Shown here in pieces: positions 49,405-59,871 of a stretch of 64,000 nucleotides of DNA. Both the position numbers and the translations under genes were made by a program. Position 1 is the stretch's first letter. The number at the start of each line of letters is the position of its first letter. Below the pieces are notes generated by a model. The model saw only the letters and a list, made by a program, of their open reading frames with translations, made no database searches and was not told where the DNA came from. Origin of the DNA: Terriglobia bacterium (GTDB lineage Bacteria; Acidobacteriota; Terriglobia; Terriglobales; Acidobacteriaceae); NCBI GenBank assembly GCA_020073645.1, contig JAIQET010000002.1, positions 83,194 through 147,193 of the forward strand, read 5' to 3'.

Positions 49405-50252
49405 TGTTTTCCCGCGCCTATCGCGCTGCCATCACGTTGCCGCCCCTGTTGTGGGTGGCCGCCTTTCTGCTGATCCCTTATGCGCTGCTTTTCTGCTACA
49501 GCTTCTGGTCGGTTTCCCCGGAGCAGGCGATTGTTCACTCCTGGAATCTCGACAACTACCGCGAACTGTTTCGCGTCAACGTGTACCTGCAAACCCTGTT
49601 TCGCTCCATGTGGATTGCGGCCCGTGTGACCATCTTCGCGCTGCTGCTTGGGTATCCCTTGGCGTATTTCCTCTCCTTCCACGCCGGCAAGAGAAAAGAT
49701 CTGTTGTACCAGTTGGTGATCATTCCACTGTGGGTCAGCTACCTGGTCCGCGCCTATGCGTGGAAAACGATCCTCGGCAGCGACGGAGTGCTCAATACCT
49801 TGCTCCAGTACGTGCACCTGACCAAACACCCGCTGGAATTCCTCCTCTACAGCCCGTTCGCGGTGGTGCTGACGCTCACCCACATCTACACGCCGTTCAC
49901 GTTTCTGCCCATCTACGCCTCACTGGAACACATCCCGCGCAACCTGGTCGAGGCTTCGCACGACCTGGGCGCATCGCCGTTTCAAACTTTCTGGAGAGTG
50001 ATTTTCCCTTTGTCGATACCGGGCGTGCTCGCCGGAGCAACCTTCGCCTTCGTGCTCAGCCTCGGCGACTTTCTGGCGCCGCTCCTGCTCGGAGGCCCGA
50101 GCGGAATCATGATCTCCAACATCGTGGTCAGCTTGTTCGGCGCGGCTTACAACTGGCCCCTGGGAGCAGCCATCTCGCTTTGCATGCTGGTCCTGGTCAT
50201 CGGCCTGTTGTTCTTGTCGGAGAACCTGGAGAAGAAATGGAGCTTCCGATGA
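49404..50252 (+). CDS. potB: Spermidine/putrescine-type ABC transporter permease (PotB-like)
   Basis: 6-TM permease; EASHDLGASPFQTFWRVIFPLSIPGVLAG EAA loop. Confidence 0.88.
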   Translation: MFSRAYRAAITLPPLLWVAAFLLIPYALLFCYSFWSVSPEQAIVHSWNLDNYRELFRVNVYLQTLFRSMWIAARVTIFALLLGYPLAYFLSFHAGKRKDLLYQLVIIPLWVSYLVRAYAWKTILGSDGVLNTLLQYVHLTKHPLEFLLYSPFAVVLTLTHIYTPFTFLPIYASLEHIPRNLVEASHDLGASPFQTFWRVIFPLSIPGVLAGATFAFVLSLGDFLAPLLLGGPSGIMISNIVVSLFGAAYNWPLGAAISLCMLVLVIGLLFLSENLEKKWSFR

Positions 50253-51076
50253 GCGCCGGTAGCCGCGCCGCCCGTGAGTCCCGCTGGCTGCCCTGGCACG
50301 CCATCGCGGTGTTCGCGTTCCTCTACCTGCCCATCGTCACGCTGATCGTGTACTCGTTCAACGGCCAGGGGGTAGGCGGCTTTCCTCCGCGCAACCTGAC
50401 CCTGGACTGGTATCGCATGCTTTTCGCCGACGATGCCATCTGGGCTTCGGTGCTGAACAGCCTGCTGGTCGCGCTGGTCGCCGTGGCGATCGCGCTGGTG
50501 TTTGGCATTCCCGCTGCGCTCGCCCTGGACCGCGCCAATTTTCCCGGCAAGGCCGCGTTTCGCCGGCTCGTACTGCTCCCGCTGATCCTGCCGGGCATCA
50601 TCACTGGGCTTTCGTTGCTGATGTTGTTCCGCCAAACCGACGTCAAGCTGAGCCTGGTCACCATCGTGCTCGGCCACGGCACCGCCCTGATCTCGGTTGC
50701 CACCACCGAGGTTTTCGCCGGCTTGCAGAAGCTCGACCGCGCCCAGGAGGAAGCCTCCCTCGATTTGGGTGCCAATTACTGGCAAACCTTCTGGCGGGTG
50801 ACCATTCCCAACCTGCGCTTGTCCATCATCGGCGCAGCTCTGCTGATCTTCACGCTCTCCATGGACGAGATCGCGGTCAGCTTCTTTCTGATTGGCCGCG
50901 ACAATACGCTGCCGCTGGAAATCTGGGGACGGCTGCGGCGTGGCATCACCCCGGAGATCAACGCCATATCGAGCATCATCTTTGTGTTTTCGCTAGTTGC
51001 CATCGTGACCTGGTACCGCCTTCGCGTCGGCGCCGAAGGCCAACCGGAAATCGCCGCCGAGTTGTTGGAAACATGA
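50249..51076 (+). CDS. potC: Spermidine/putrescine-type ABC transporter permease (PotC-like)
   Basis: EASLDLGANYWQTFWRVTIPNLRLSIIGA EAA loop; ATGA overlap with potB; the 597-aa track start (49283) is out of frame with potB and not credible. Confidence 0.88.
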   Translation: MSAGSRAARESRWLPWHAIAVFAFLYLPIVTLIVYSFNGQGVGGFPPRNLTLDWYRMLFADDAIWASVLNSLLVALVAVAIALVFGIPAALALDRANFPGKAAFRRLVLLPLILPGIITGLSLLMLFRQTDVKLSLVTIVLGHGTALISVATTEVFAGLQKLDRAQEEASLDLGANYWQTFWRVTIPNLRLSIIGAALLIFTLSMDEIAVSFFLIGRDNTLPLEIWGRLRRGITPEINAISSIIFVFSLVAIVTWYRLRVGAEGQPEIAAELLET

Positions 51077-51109
51077 TGCTCTGTAGCGCCGGTGCTACGA
51101 AGGACGATT

Positions 51110-52633
51110 ATGGGTACGAATCGTAGGGACTTCATCAGGTATGTCGTAATGGGATCAATCGCCGCCGGCTGTCCGGTGGAACTTTCCCTCGCCGCGCCAG
51201 CCGACAACAAGCCTGTGGTTGACGGCGAAGACAACCGCATCTGCCACCAGGTGCGAGATGGCAAGGTCTTCACCCGCCCCCCGGTTTCCGCGCACCACGA
51301 CGTAGTCATCGTCGGCGGCGGTGTCAGCGGACTCACGGCCGCTTATCTCCTCCGTCACCACGACTTTCTGCTTCTGGAGAAAGAACCGCACTTGGGCGGC
51401 AACGCCTACCTCATGGACTACAACGGCACACCGTATGCCACGGGAGCGGCTTTCATTTGGAGCGGCGACTCTGCCTATCCCTTTGCCAAGGAGATTGGTC
51501 TGGAACCGCTTCCCATCAACGACTGGGATGGAACCATCATCAACGGCGAGTTCATCCCTGACACCTGGGGAGACGGACTCGACAAGCTTCCCTATCCTGC
51601 CCCAGTGCGCGAGAGCTTCAAGAAATTCAAGAAGGAAATGCTGGCCATCAAACTGGAGAGACGCGCTCGGGAACTTTTTGCCGTCCCCTTCTCCGACTTC
51701 ATGAAGGGGTACGCCGACGAGGTCGAACTTTGGTGGGACACGTACGGCCCTTCCAACTGGGGCGCCACCAGTGAGGAGACTGCGGCCGCAGTGGGAATCG
51801 GAGAGTTGCAGGGCTTCGCCGGCGACAAACGTGAGGACGTTCGCTACACCTGGCCGGGGGGAAATGGCGCTATCACCAAGCGCCTGGGCGAGATTCTACA
51901 GGCCAAATCCGCTGACCGCCTGCAGACCGGGGCCACGACTGTGGCCGTGGTCTCGGGCAAAACCGACGTGCAGGTCACTTACATGCAGGGTGCTGAACTG
52001 AAGACAGTCGTAGCCAAGGCGGTCATCATGGCGACTCCCAAGTTCATTACCCGCCGCATCGTCGAGGGCTTGCCCGACAAGCAGAGCGAAGCCATGCACC
52101 AGATCCGCTACATCCCGTATCCGGTCGTGAACCTCATCTTCGACAAGTCTGTCTATAACAAGGGATACGACACCTGGTGTCCGGGCAACCGCTTCACCGA
52201 CTTTGTGGTGGCCGACTGGGTGGTGCGCAATCAGCCCGGCTACCAGCAGAAATACAACATCCTCAGCTACTACACGCCCATGCGCGAGGATGACCGAGGC
52301 TACCTGCTCACCGAACTGAGCACGCGCAAGGTCGCGCAGAATGTGTTGCACGACTTTCAGAAGCTGTTCCCTGGGTCAAATGTCGATCCCGTGGAAGTAC
52401 ACATCTACCGCCGCGGACACCCTCTTTACATGTCCACGCCCAAGCTATTCACGGAGGTGCAACCCCTGGTGCGCGAGCCGCTGGATCGCATCTTCTTTGC
52501 CAATACCGACTGCGAGGGCCCGGAGTCCACCACCAGCGGCGCCATCAGCGCAGCCCAGCGCGCGGCAAGAGAGGTGGAGCATCGTTTGGCGGGCAAACCC
52601 GCGCCCAAGGAAACTGCGGTGGTGGCTGGATAG
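51110..52633 (+). CDS. Tat-exported FAD-dependent amine oxidase-like oxidoreductase
   Basis: Twin-Arg NRRDFIRY; VVIVGGGVSGLTAAYLLRHHDFLLLEKEPHLGGNA; C-term IFFANTDCEGPESTTSGAISAAQRAA. Confidence 0.82.
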   Translation: MGTNRRDFIRYVVMGSIAAGCPVELSLAAPADNKPVVDGEDNRICHQVRDGKVFTRPPVSAHHDVVIVGGGVSGLTAAYLLRHHDFLLLEKEPHLGGNAYLMDYNGTPYATGAAFIWSGDSAYPFAKEIGLEPLPINDWDGTIINGEFIPDTWGDGLDKLPYPAPVRESFKKFKKEMLAIKLERRARELFAVPFSDFMKGYADEVELWWDTYGPSNWGATSEETAAAVGIGELQGFAGDKREDVRYTWPGGNGAITKRLGEILQAKSADRLQTGATTVAVVSGKTDVQVTYMQGAELKTVVAKAVIMATPKFITRRIVEGLPDKQSEAMHQIRYIPYPVVNLIFDKSVYNKGYDTWCPGNRFTDFVVADWVVRNQPGYQQKYNILSYYTPMREDDRGYLLTELSTRKVAQNVLHDFQKLFPGSNVDPVEVHIYRRGHPLYMSTPKLFTEVQPLVREPLDRIFFANTDCEGPESTTSGAISAAQRAAREVEHRLAGKPAPKETAVVAG

Positions 52634-52694
52634 AGTCTGACCTGGGTAGCAAGTCCAACCTTATCCTGTCGCATCGGAGACCGCCTGGGAGAAT

Positions 52695-52780
52695 CAGCCG
52701 CGAAGCGGCGTAAGAATAAAGCCCACGGCGCAAGCCGTGGGTAAACCGGCGGCATTGACCAAGCCCCGAAGGGGCGAAAG
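52695..52780. repeat. Triple-hairpin intergenic repeat
   Basis: GCCGC-gaa-GCGGC; CCCACGGC-gcaa-GCCGTGGG; GCCCC-gaa-GGGGC followed by gaaag. Confidence 0.85.
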
Positions 52781-52944
52781 AACCGTTCGCACCCAACCTC
52801 CACAAAAGCCTTCTTCCGACCCGCGCCAAGTCGAGCCTTAGTAACCGAAAGCTCCCTGCCCCGCGCTCGCCTCCGATTCAGTGCCGCCCGACCCCACCGC
52901 ATAGTAAAGTGATAGAGAGACAACCCTGAAAGGAATCAAGGATT

Positions 52945-54771
<1,827 letters not shown>

Positions 54772-54799
54772 GTTGCGCGGTTTTGGACAGTCCCGCCCT

Positions 54800-55258
54800 T
54801 CAAGGCTGAGCACTCTGCATCGGCACCTCGTGCACGAACACGTTCTGCCACTTCCCCTCGCGTTTTACCCAGATGCTGGCGACGGCTGTCTTGCCAGAGA
54901 TGTCCTTGCCATCCTCGGTGCCTTCGACCCGGATCGGATAGAACACCACGAACACGTCCGGGGTAACCTGCAGCGTCCGCAACTCTGCGAGCGGCTCGTA
55001 GTGCTTGAGGATGGTGAGCGGCACATAGCGCTCTTCCTCTGCCAGGTTGGTGACCGAATCCCCATCCGACGACAGATAATCCGGAGTCGAGAGTCTCTTG
55101 ATGGTGGCCAGGTCCTGCTTCTTCCACGCTTCCCAGGTTTGCATCTCCAGGGCCTTGATCTCGGCGGCGTCATCCTGCTTGCCGCCGGCGATCGCGACTA
55201 CCGCTGCGCCCGCGACTATGACCGCGGCGAACACCAACCACGGCAAACGTTTTCTCAT
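54800..55258 (-). CDS. Secreted NTF2-like/DUF4440-like protein
   Basis: Signal MRKRLPWLVFAAVIVAGAAVVAIAGG; ALEMQTWEAWKKQDLATIKRLSTPDYLSSDG. Confidence 0.65.
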   Translation of the reverse strand: MRKRLPWLVFAAVIVAGAAVVAIAGGKQDDAAEIKALEMQTWEAWKKQDLATIKRLSTPDYLSSDGDSVTNLAEEERYVPLTILKHYEPLAELRTLQVTPDVFVVFYPIRVEGTEDGKDISGKTAVASIWVKREGKWQNVFVHEVPMQSAQP

Positions 55259-55374
55259 GTCTTTCCTCCCCAAAATGGCCGCCATTGTACCTTAAGGGAG
55301 GCTGGGGCTGGACAGGCGAATGCTCGCAACGTAGCTGATATCGTAGCTGTATACTTCTCGATAGCAGATCCCTC

Positions 55375-55587
55375 ATGCCCAATCCCGCCCCAGACCACCT
55401 TCGAATGTACCTCGTCCCCTGCAGCTGCGGCACCACCTTCGCTGTCGCCGAGGACTACGATCACCAGGGTACCGCGTGGAACCGGTACCTGAAGTGTCCC
55501 AACTGCGGCAAGCGCCACGATCCCAAGAACCGCCTCTTGCAGATCGGCTATCACCCGGAAGGCTACTGGAAGGTGGACGAGTGCTAG
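55375..55587 (+). CDS. Small zinc-ribbon-like hypothetical protein
   Basis: PCSCGTTFAVAEDYD...LKCPNCGKRHDPKNR. Confidence 0.6.
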   Translation: MPNPAPDHLRMYLVPCSCGTTFAVAEDYDHQGTAWNRYLKCPNCGKRHDPKNRLLQIGYHPEGYWKVDEC

Positions 55588-55743
55588 CCTGCCTCTCGCT
55601 GGATTCCCTTCCCAAAACCCACTGACCTGCTATACTTTCCCCGCATTTGACTGTTCGCCAGCTCCGGCTTTCAAGGATGGCCAACCAGCCCCTCCCCGCC
55701 GAAGTCAGCCACACTCAGATAGCTCACTCAGAGGCAATTCGCT

Positions 55744-56060
55744 TGAAGAACATTTTTGTTGGAAACCTCGACTTCAACACCTCCGAAGACGAACTGCGTC
55801 AGATGTTCGCGGCGTACGGGCAGGTGGACCGCGTCAGCATCATGACCGACCGGGAGACCGGGCGCTCGCGCGGTTTCGGTTTTGTGGAGATGGCCAATGC
55901 CGAAGACGGAGAGAAGGCCATCGCCGCCCTCAACGGCACTCAAGTCGGAGGACGCACGCTGAACGTGAACGAGGCACGGCCCAAGGTGGAGCGTGGTGGC
56001 GGAGGCGGCAGGGACCGCGGCGGCCGTGGCGGAGGCGGTGGTGGCCGCAACCGCTGGTAA
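55744..56060 (+). CDS. RRM-type RNA-binding protein with Gly/Arg-rich tail
   Basis: KNIFVGNLDFNTSEDELRQMFAAYGQVDRVSIMTDRETGRSRGFGFVEM; likely TTG start at 55744. Confidence 0.9.
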
Positions 56061-56354
56061 GCAGCGTCCGACCTCACCTCAGTGCTCTGCTTTCGGCTCC
56101 TCGCACCCGTAAGATACTGCCCGTGATCGGTGGACGGTCTATTCCAGCCTCTGCGATCGGCAGCGATCCTTGGACGGCAGGCCCAACCGGCGAACCACGC
56201 CGGAAGGGCCAAGTCTGGCCGTAGATCAGCCAGCCCTTGCTTCATGCGTATCCTCTTTTTTCTCCGGTCTCAGTGTCTTGGTGGATGTCTCGGCTCTTGC
56301 GAGGTGCGCCCAATTGATGGTCGAAAGCTCTGGATGTACACTTGAGATCGGCGC

Positions 56355-56431
56355 GCGCCCGTAGCTCAGCTGGATAGAGCGATTGCCTCCGGAGCAATAG
56401 GTCGGGAGTTCGAATCTCTCCGGGCGCGCCA
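56355..56431 (+). tRNA. tRNA-Arg (anticodon CCG)
   Basis: Acceptor GCGCCCG/CGGGCGC, anticodon stem ATTGC-ctCCGga-GCAAT, TTCGAATC T-loop, encoded CCA. Confidence 0.97.
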
Positions 56432-56561
56432 GTTCCTTCTTCTGGTCTGCCCCCCGATGCGGGGATCCCTGTTTACGTGCGCTGATTCCCGCAAGCGCCG
56501 GAAAGAAAACCTGGGGACGCTTCCCGCGAACCGCCCCCATGTCCTGATCGTCAACTGCAGA

Positions 56562-57542
56562 TTACGGGGTCAACTCCCACGTGTCCGCGAGAATCGCCGA
56601 GCCAGCCTGGCCACCGAAGATCACGATATGGCCGATCGCCGGATCGTAGGTCATCCCGTACCCCTCGCGGCCCGAGGGTGATTGCGCCGGAGACAGTTGC
56701 TTCCATGCCTTCCCGGTCCACGCCCAGGTGTCATTAAGCTCGGGTCCACCTTCTCCGCCCCCGAAGACAATCACTACCTTCAATCGCGCATCGTAGGCGC
56801 CAGGGGAACCGTAGCGGCTAGGCGGCTGCACCGAGGGGTTCTGTTGAGTCCAATTGCCTCCGTCAAAGGTCCAAGTGTTGTACGGGTTCACGTCGCCCAC
56901 CCCGTCGAACAGCACGGTAGTCTTCGTGGCATCGTCGGTGGCTGCCACGGCGCTCGAGCGCGCGGTCGCTGAAGTTGTCGTCTTCACCCGCTTCCAGGTC
57001 GTCCCGGTCCAACTAAACGTGTTCAACTGAAACAAGTTCCCGTCGAATCCGCCGTATTCGTCCGCGTGACCGTTTGCTGGATCCGTGAAAAGCATGGGGC
57101 TCGAGGACGCCTTGGGTGAAGTCGTGGGATGCGCCTGCGTCCACGTCAAAGTGGATCCATCAAACGTCCAAGTGTCGCCCAGATGTTGGGAACCGTTGAA
57201 CCCCCCGAACAGCACCACCTGCCGCGTCACTCGGTCAAAGGCCATGCCGGAGACGGACCGGGCCGGCGGCGCGGTCGGCGTGTTGACCTTGCTCCATGTC
57301 GTGCCATCGAACGTCCAGGTGTCGTTCAGATACCCGCCATTGAAACCACCGAAGAGCACGACTTTCTGGCTGACCGGGTCGTAGGCCATCGCCGGGTACG
57401 ATCTGCCGGGAGGCGATGTGCCAGGAGTCAGCTTCATCCAATTGACGGTCGGCACATCCGCCGCGGAGGCGGACATGGAAATAAATGCGAGCACCGCGAG
57501 CGCGACCAGCCCGCCGCACAGTAAACGATGTTTTCTTACCAT
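56562..57542 (-). CDS. Secreted Kelch-repeat protein
   Basis: Repeated VVLFGGFNGGYLNDTWTFDGTTWSKV units. Confidence 0.88.
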   Translation of the reverse strand: MVRKHRLLCGGLVALAVLAFISMSASAADVPTVNWMKLTPGTSPPGRSYPAMAYDPVSQKVVLFGGFNGGYLNDTWTFDGTTWSKVNTPTAPPARSVSGMAFDRVTRQVVLFGGFNGSQHLGDTWTFDGSTLTWTQAHPTTSPKASSSPMLFTDPANGHADEYGGFDGNLFQLNTFSWTGTTWKRVKTTTSATARSSAVAATDDATKTTVLFDGVGDVNPYNTWTFDGGNWTQQNPSVQPPSRYGSPGAYDARLKVVIVFGGGEGGPELNDTWAWTGKAWKQLSPAQSPSGREGYGMTYDPAIGHIVIFGGQAGSAILADTWELTP

Positions 57543-57714
57543 TTGAACAACCCCCTCTGGGAGAAAATAACCGAGGAGAAATTATCACACGGCGCTCGGT
57601 GAAAGTAGAGTCGGACGGCCGCAGAATTTCGTCTCGTATGCGGCAACAATAACAACAACAATTGTTGTGAGGGCAAAGGCGGCTCGGCGTCGAACAGTTT
57701 AGAATCTTGCGGTC

Positions 57715-58311
57715 ATGGACAAGTTCCAGGTGTGGGCACAGCCCTGGTGGGTCAACTTGCTGCTGGCGGTTCCGTTTCTCATCTATCTGCTCTGGCGGCG
57801 CAGAGGCCTCGCGCTCACCGCCGCACAGCTCGCTCTCGCTACACTTTTCGGCGCCGCTTTCGGTTTCGTCGAGGCTGCGGTGGTGGTCTATCTCCGCGCC
57901 GCACTTGGTTTGCTGCCCGGCTACAAAGGCACACTCGCCGATGTGGCCCGCATGTCGGCCAGCGTCTACCAGCAAGCTGAGTCCGTCGAACTCCCGCAGA
58001 GCCTGCTCACCGTCGAGTTGTTTCGGGAAGCCGCCACCATCGTGATGTTGATCACTGTTGCATTGCTGGCCGCGCCGAGAATCCGCGAGCGCTGGGCAAT
58101 CTTCCTGTGGGCATTCGCTGTCTGGGACATGGCCTACTATGCGGGTCTTTGGGCGACTGTAAGGTGGCCGGCCTCGCTGAAGGACCTGGACGTGCTGTTC
58201 CTCATCCCCGTGCCCTGGTTGTCCCAGGTATGGTTTCCAATCCTCGTAAGTCTGCTGACTCTACTCGCCGTCGCTCTCGCGCGGAACGGAAGCCAGCGCC
58301 CCATCCCGTAG
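57715..58311 (+). CDS. Hypothetical integral membrane protein
   Basis: Several TM helices; TAG stop lies in a GCCGGC repeat fragment. Confidence 0.65.
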   Translation: MDKFQVWAQPWWVNLLLAVPFLIYLLWRRRGLALTAAQLALATLFGAAFGFVEAAVVVYLRAALGLLPGYKGTLADVARMSASVYQQAESVELPQSLLTVELFREAATIVMLITVALLAAPRIRERWAIFLWAFAVWDMAYYAGLWATVRWPASLKDLDVLFLIPVPWLSQVWFPILVSLLTLLAVALARNGSQRPIP

Positions 58312-58405
58312 CGCCGGCACGAAAGCTAGCTTCTCCGGATTACCTTTGTGATCTTCAACTCCTGACTACCAATGGGTAAGCTACAGGGTGAGCGCAGGAG
58401 TATCC

Positions 58406-58741
58406 ATGCCCCGACGGATCGCAGTTGCGCTTCTCGCCCTCGCAATGCTTGGCGTCTTTCCCTCGCCTGTTTCCGGCCAGCAAAACGACCCGACCACCGG
58501 GCGCAAGGCCATCGTCAAGGTAAGGCCGGAATATCCCGAACTCGCGCGCCGGCTGAATATTTCTGGCACCGTCAAAGTCGGAGTCGTCATCGCGCCCGAT
58601 GGCAGGGTCAAGTCAACCAAGGTCATCGGGGGCAACCCTGTCTTCGTCGTGGCGGCTGAAAATGCGGTCCGCAAGTGGAAGTACACGCCAGCCTCGGGGG
58701 AAAGCCAGGAACTGGTCGAACTGAAATTCGAAGCTCGCTAG
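58406..58741 (+). CDS. Secreted TonB C-terminal domain protein
   Basis: VKVRPEYPELARRLNISGTVKVGVVIAPDGRVKSTKVIGGNPVFVVAAENAVRKWKYTPA; AGGAG RBS. Confidence 0.85.
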   Translation: MPRRIAVALLALAMLGVFPSPVSGQQNDPTTGRKAIVKVRPEYPELARRLNISGTVKVGVVIAPDGRVKSTKVIGGNPVFVVAAENAVRKWKYTPASGESQELVELKFEAR

Positions 58742-58869
58742 CCAACGCATAGGTAACCAGCGCGTAGGTTACCAACGACAGTAACCATAGTCATCTTGTT
58801 CCCAGCGCCGCCTTCGTTCACCCTGATCTGTGTCCCTTTTGACTAAGGTTACAGGGTCGGTTCGAATCT

Positions 58870-59535
58870 ATGAGTAGCCCCAAAACCTCTCCAGCCATCG
58901 GTGCGGATTGGACCCAGCTGCTGACCGATCCCGACCTGGTGCGCCATCTCGGAAAGCTGCTGCAAATCTACCGCGATGCCCCAGCGGACAAGCGCGACCA
59001 GGCCCTCCGCGATGCTTTGCGGGAGATCAAGAGTGGCGCAGCAAGAACGGTGGAAGCCGCCGCTGCCACACCAGAGCCTGCTCCGGCTGTGCAGCCCGTT
59101 TCCACTACGCCAGAATCTTCGCCGCCCTTCGAACCTGATATTTTCACTCCCTCCTGGGGGCAGGATCGCCGCCGCTACCCGCGCATGAAATGCTTCGTCG
59201 CGGTCGAGGTGCGCCTCGCTGGTTCGTCAAGCCCGATCTGGGGCAATCTGTCCAACACCAGTCTGGGCGGGTGCTTCGTGGAAACCGCTTCTCCCGTTCC
59301 CACCGGCGTCAATGTGGAACTCGGCCTCTGGGTCGCGAACGGAAAAATCTGGGTCAAAGGCATCATCCTGAACGGCATCGTCACCAAGAGTAATCCCTGC
59401 TTCGGAGTGCGTATCAAGTTTGGCCAACTGGAGCCTTCGGAACGCGAAAGCCTGCGGGAGTTCCTCAGGTTTGTCGAAGGCACCACCAAGGGCTACCAGA
59501 CCCAGCACGGATACCTCGCGCAAATGAAGCACTAG
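58870..59535 (+). CDS. PilZ-domain protein
   Basis: RRYPRMKCFVAVEVRLAG...GNLSNTSLGGCFVETASPVPTG. Confidence 0.85.
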   Translation: MSSPKTSPAIGADWTQLLTDPDLVRHLGKLLQIYRDAPADKRDQALRDALREIKSGAARTVEAAAATPEPAPAVQPVSTTPESSPPFEPDIFTPSWGQDRRRYPRMKCFVAVEVRLAGSSSPIWGNLSNTSLGGCFVETASPVPTGVNVELGLWVANGKIWVKGIILNGIVTKSNPCFGVRIKFGQLEPSERESLREFLRFVEGTTKGYQTQHGYLAQMKH

Positions 59536-59871
59536 TCGCTTCTTTTTCTCCAAGATAGTTCACCTCCACAGCAGACCGGCTTGCGTATCCGTCGCTGATG
59601 GCGTCACCCCGAACGCGGCGCATTTCAGCCGCGTGAGGGATCTGGCGCGCGGTGGCAGAGCACTCGTGCGCGGCAGATAGCGTCACCCGTCGGGTTCTCT
59701 TGCCGCTGCGGCCTCTGCCGAATGCCGCACGAAACAATCTCTTTCCCACAACCCACGCCGCCCCAGAACTTGATAAACTGTCCGTTCCGAAGACGTGATT
59801 CTTCCGGCGATTCACCACCTGGGGACGGGGAGATTTTCAAATCCAGTAAGCCGTCGAATGGAGGCGCATTC

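Noticed and set aside
49283-50248. N-terminal extension of the 597-aa PotC ORF
   Set aside because: Overlaps potA/potB in another frame; the real start is ATG 50249 coupled to the potB stop
57650-57675. AACAATAACAACAACAATTGTTGT low-complexity palindrome
   Set aside because: Short simple-sequence tract; no supporting context
59613-59634. ACGCGGC...GCCGCGT hairpin upstream of tkt
   Set aside because: Only a 7-bp stem with an 8-nt loop; weak evidence for regulation
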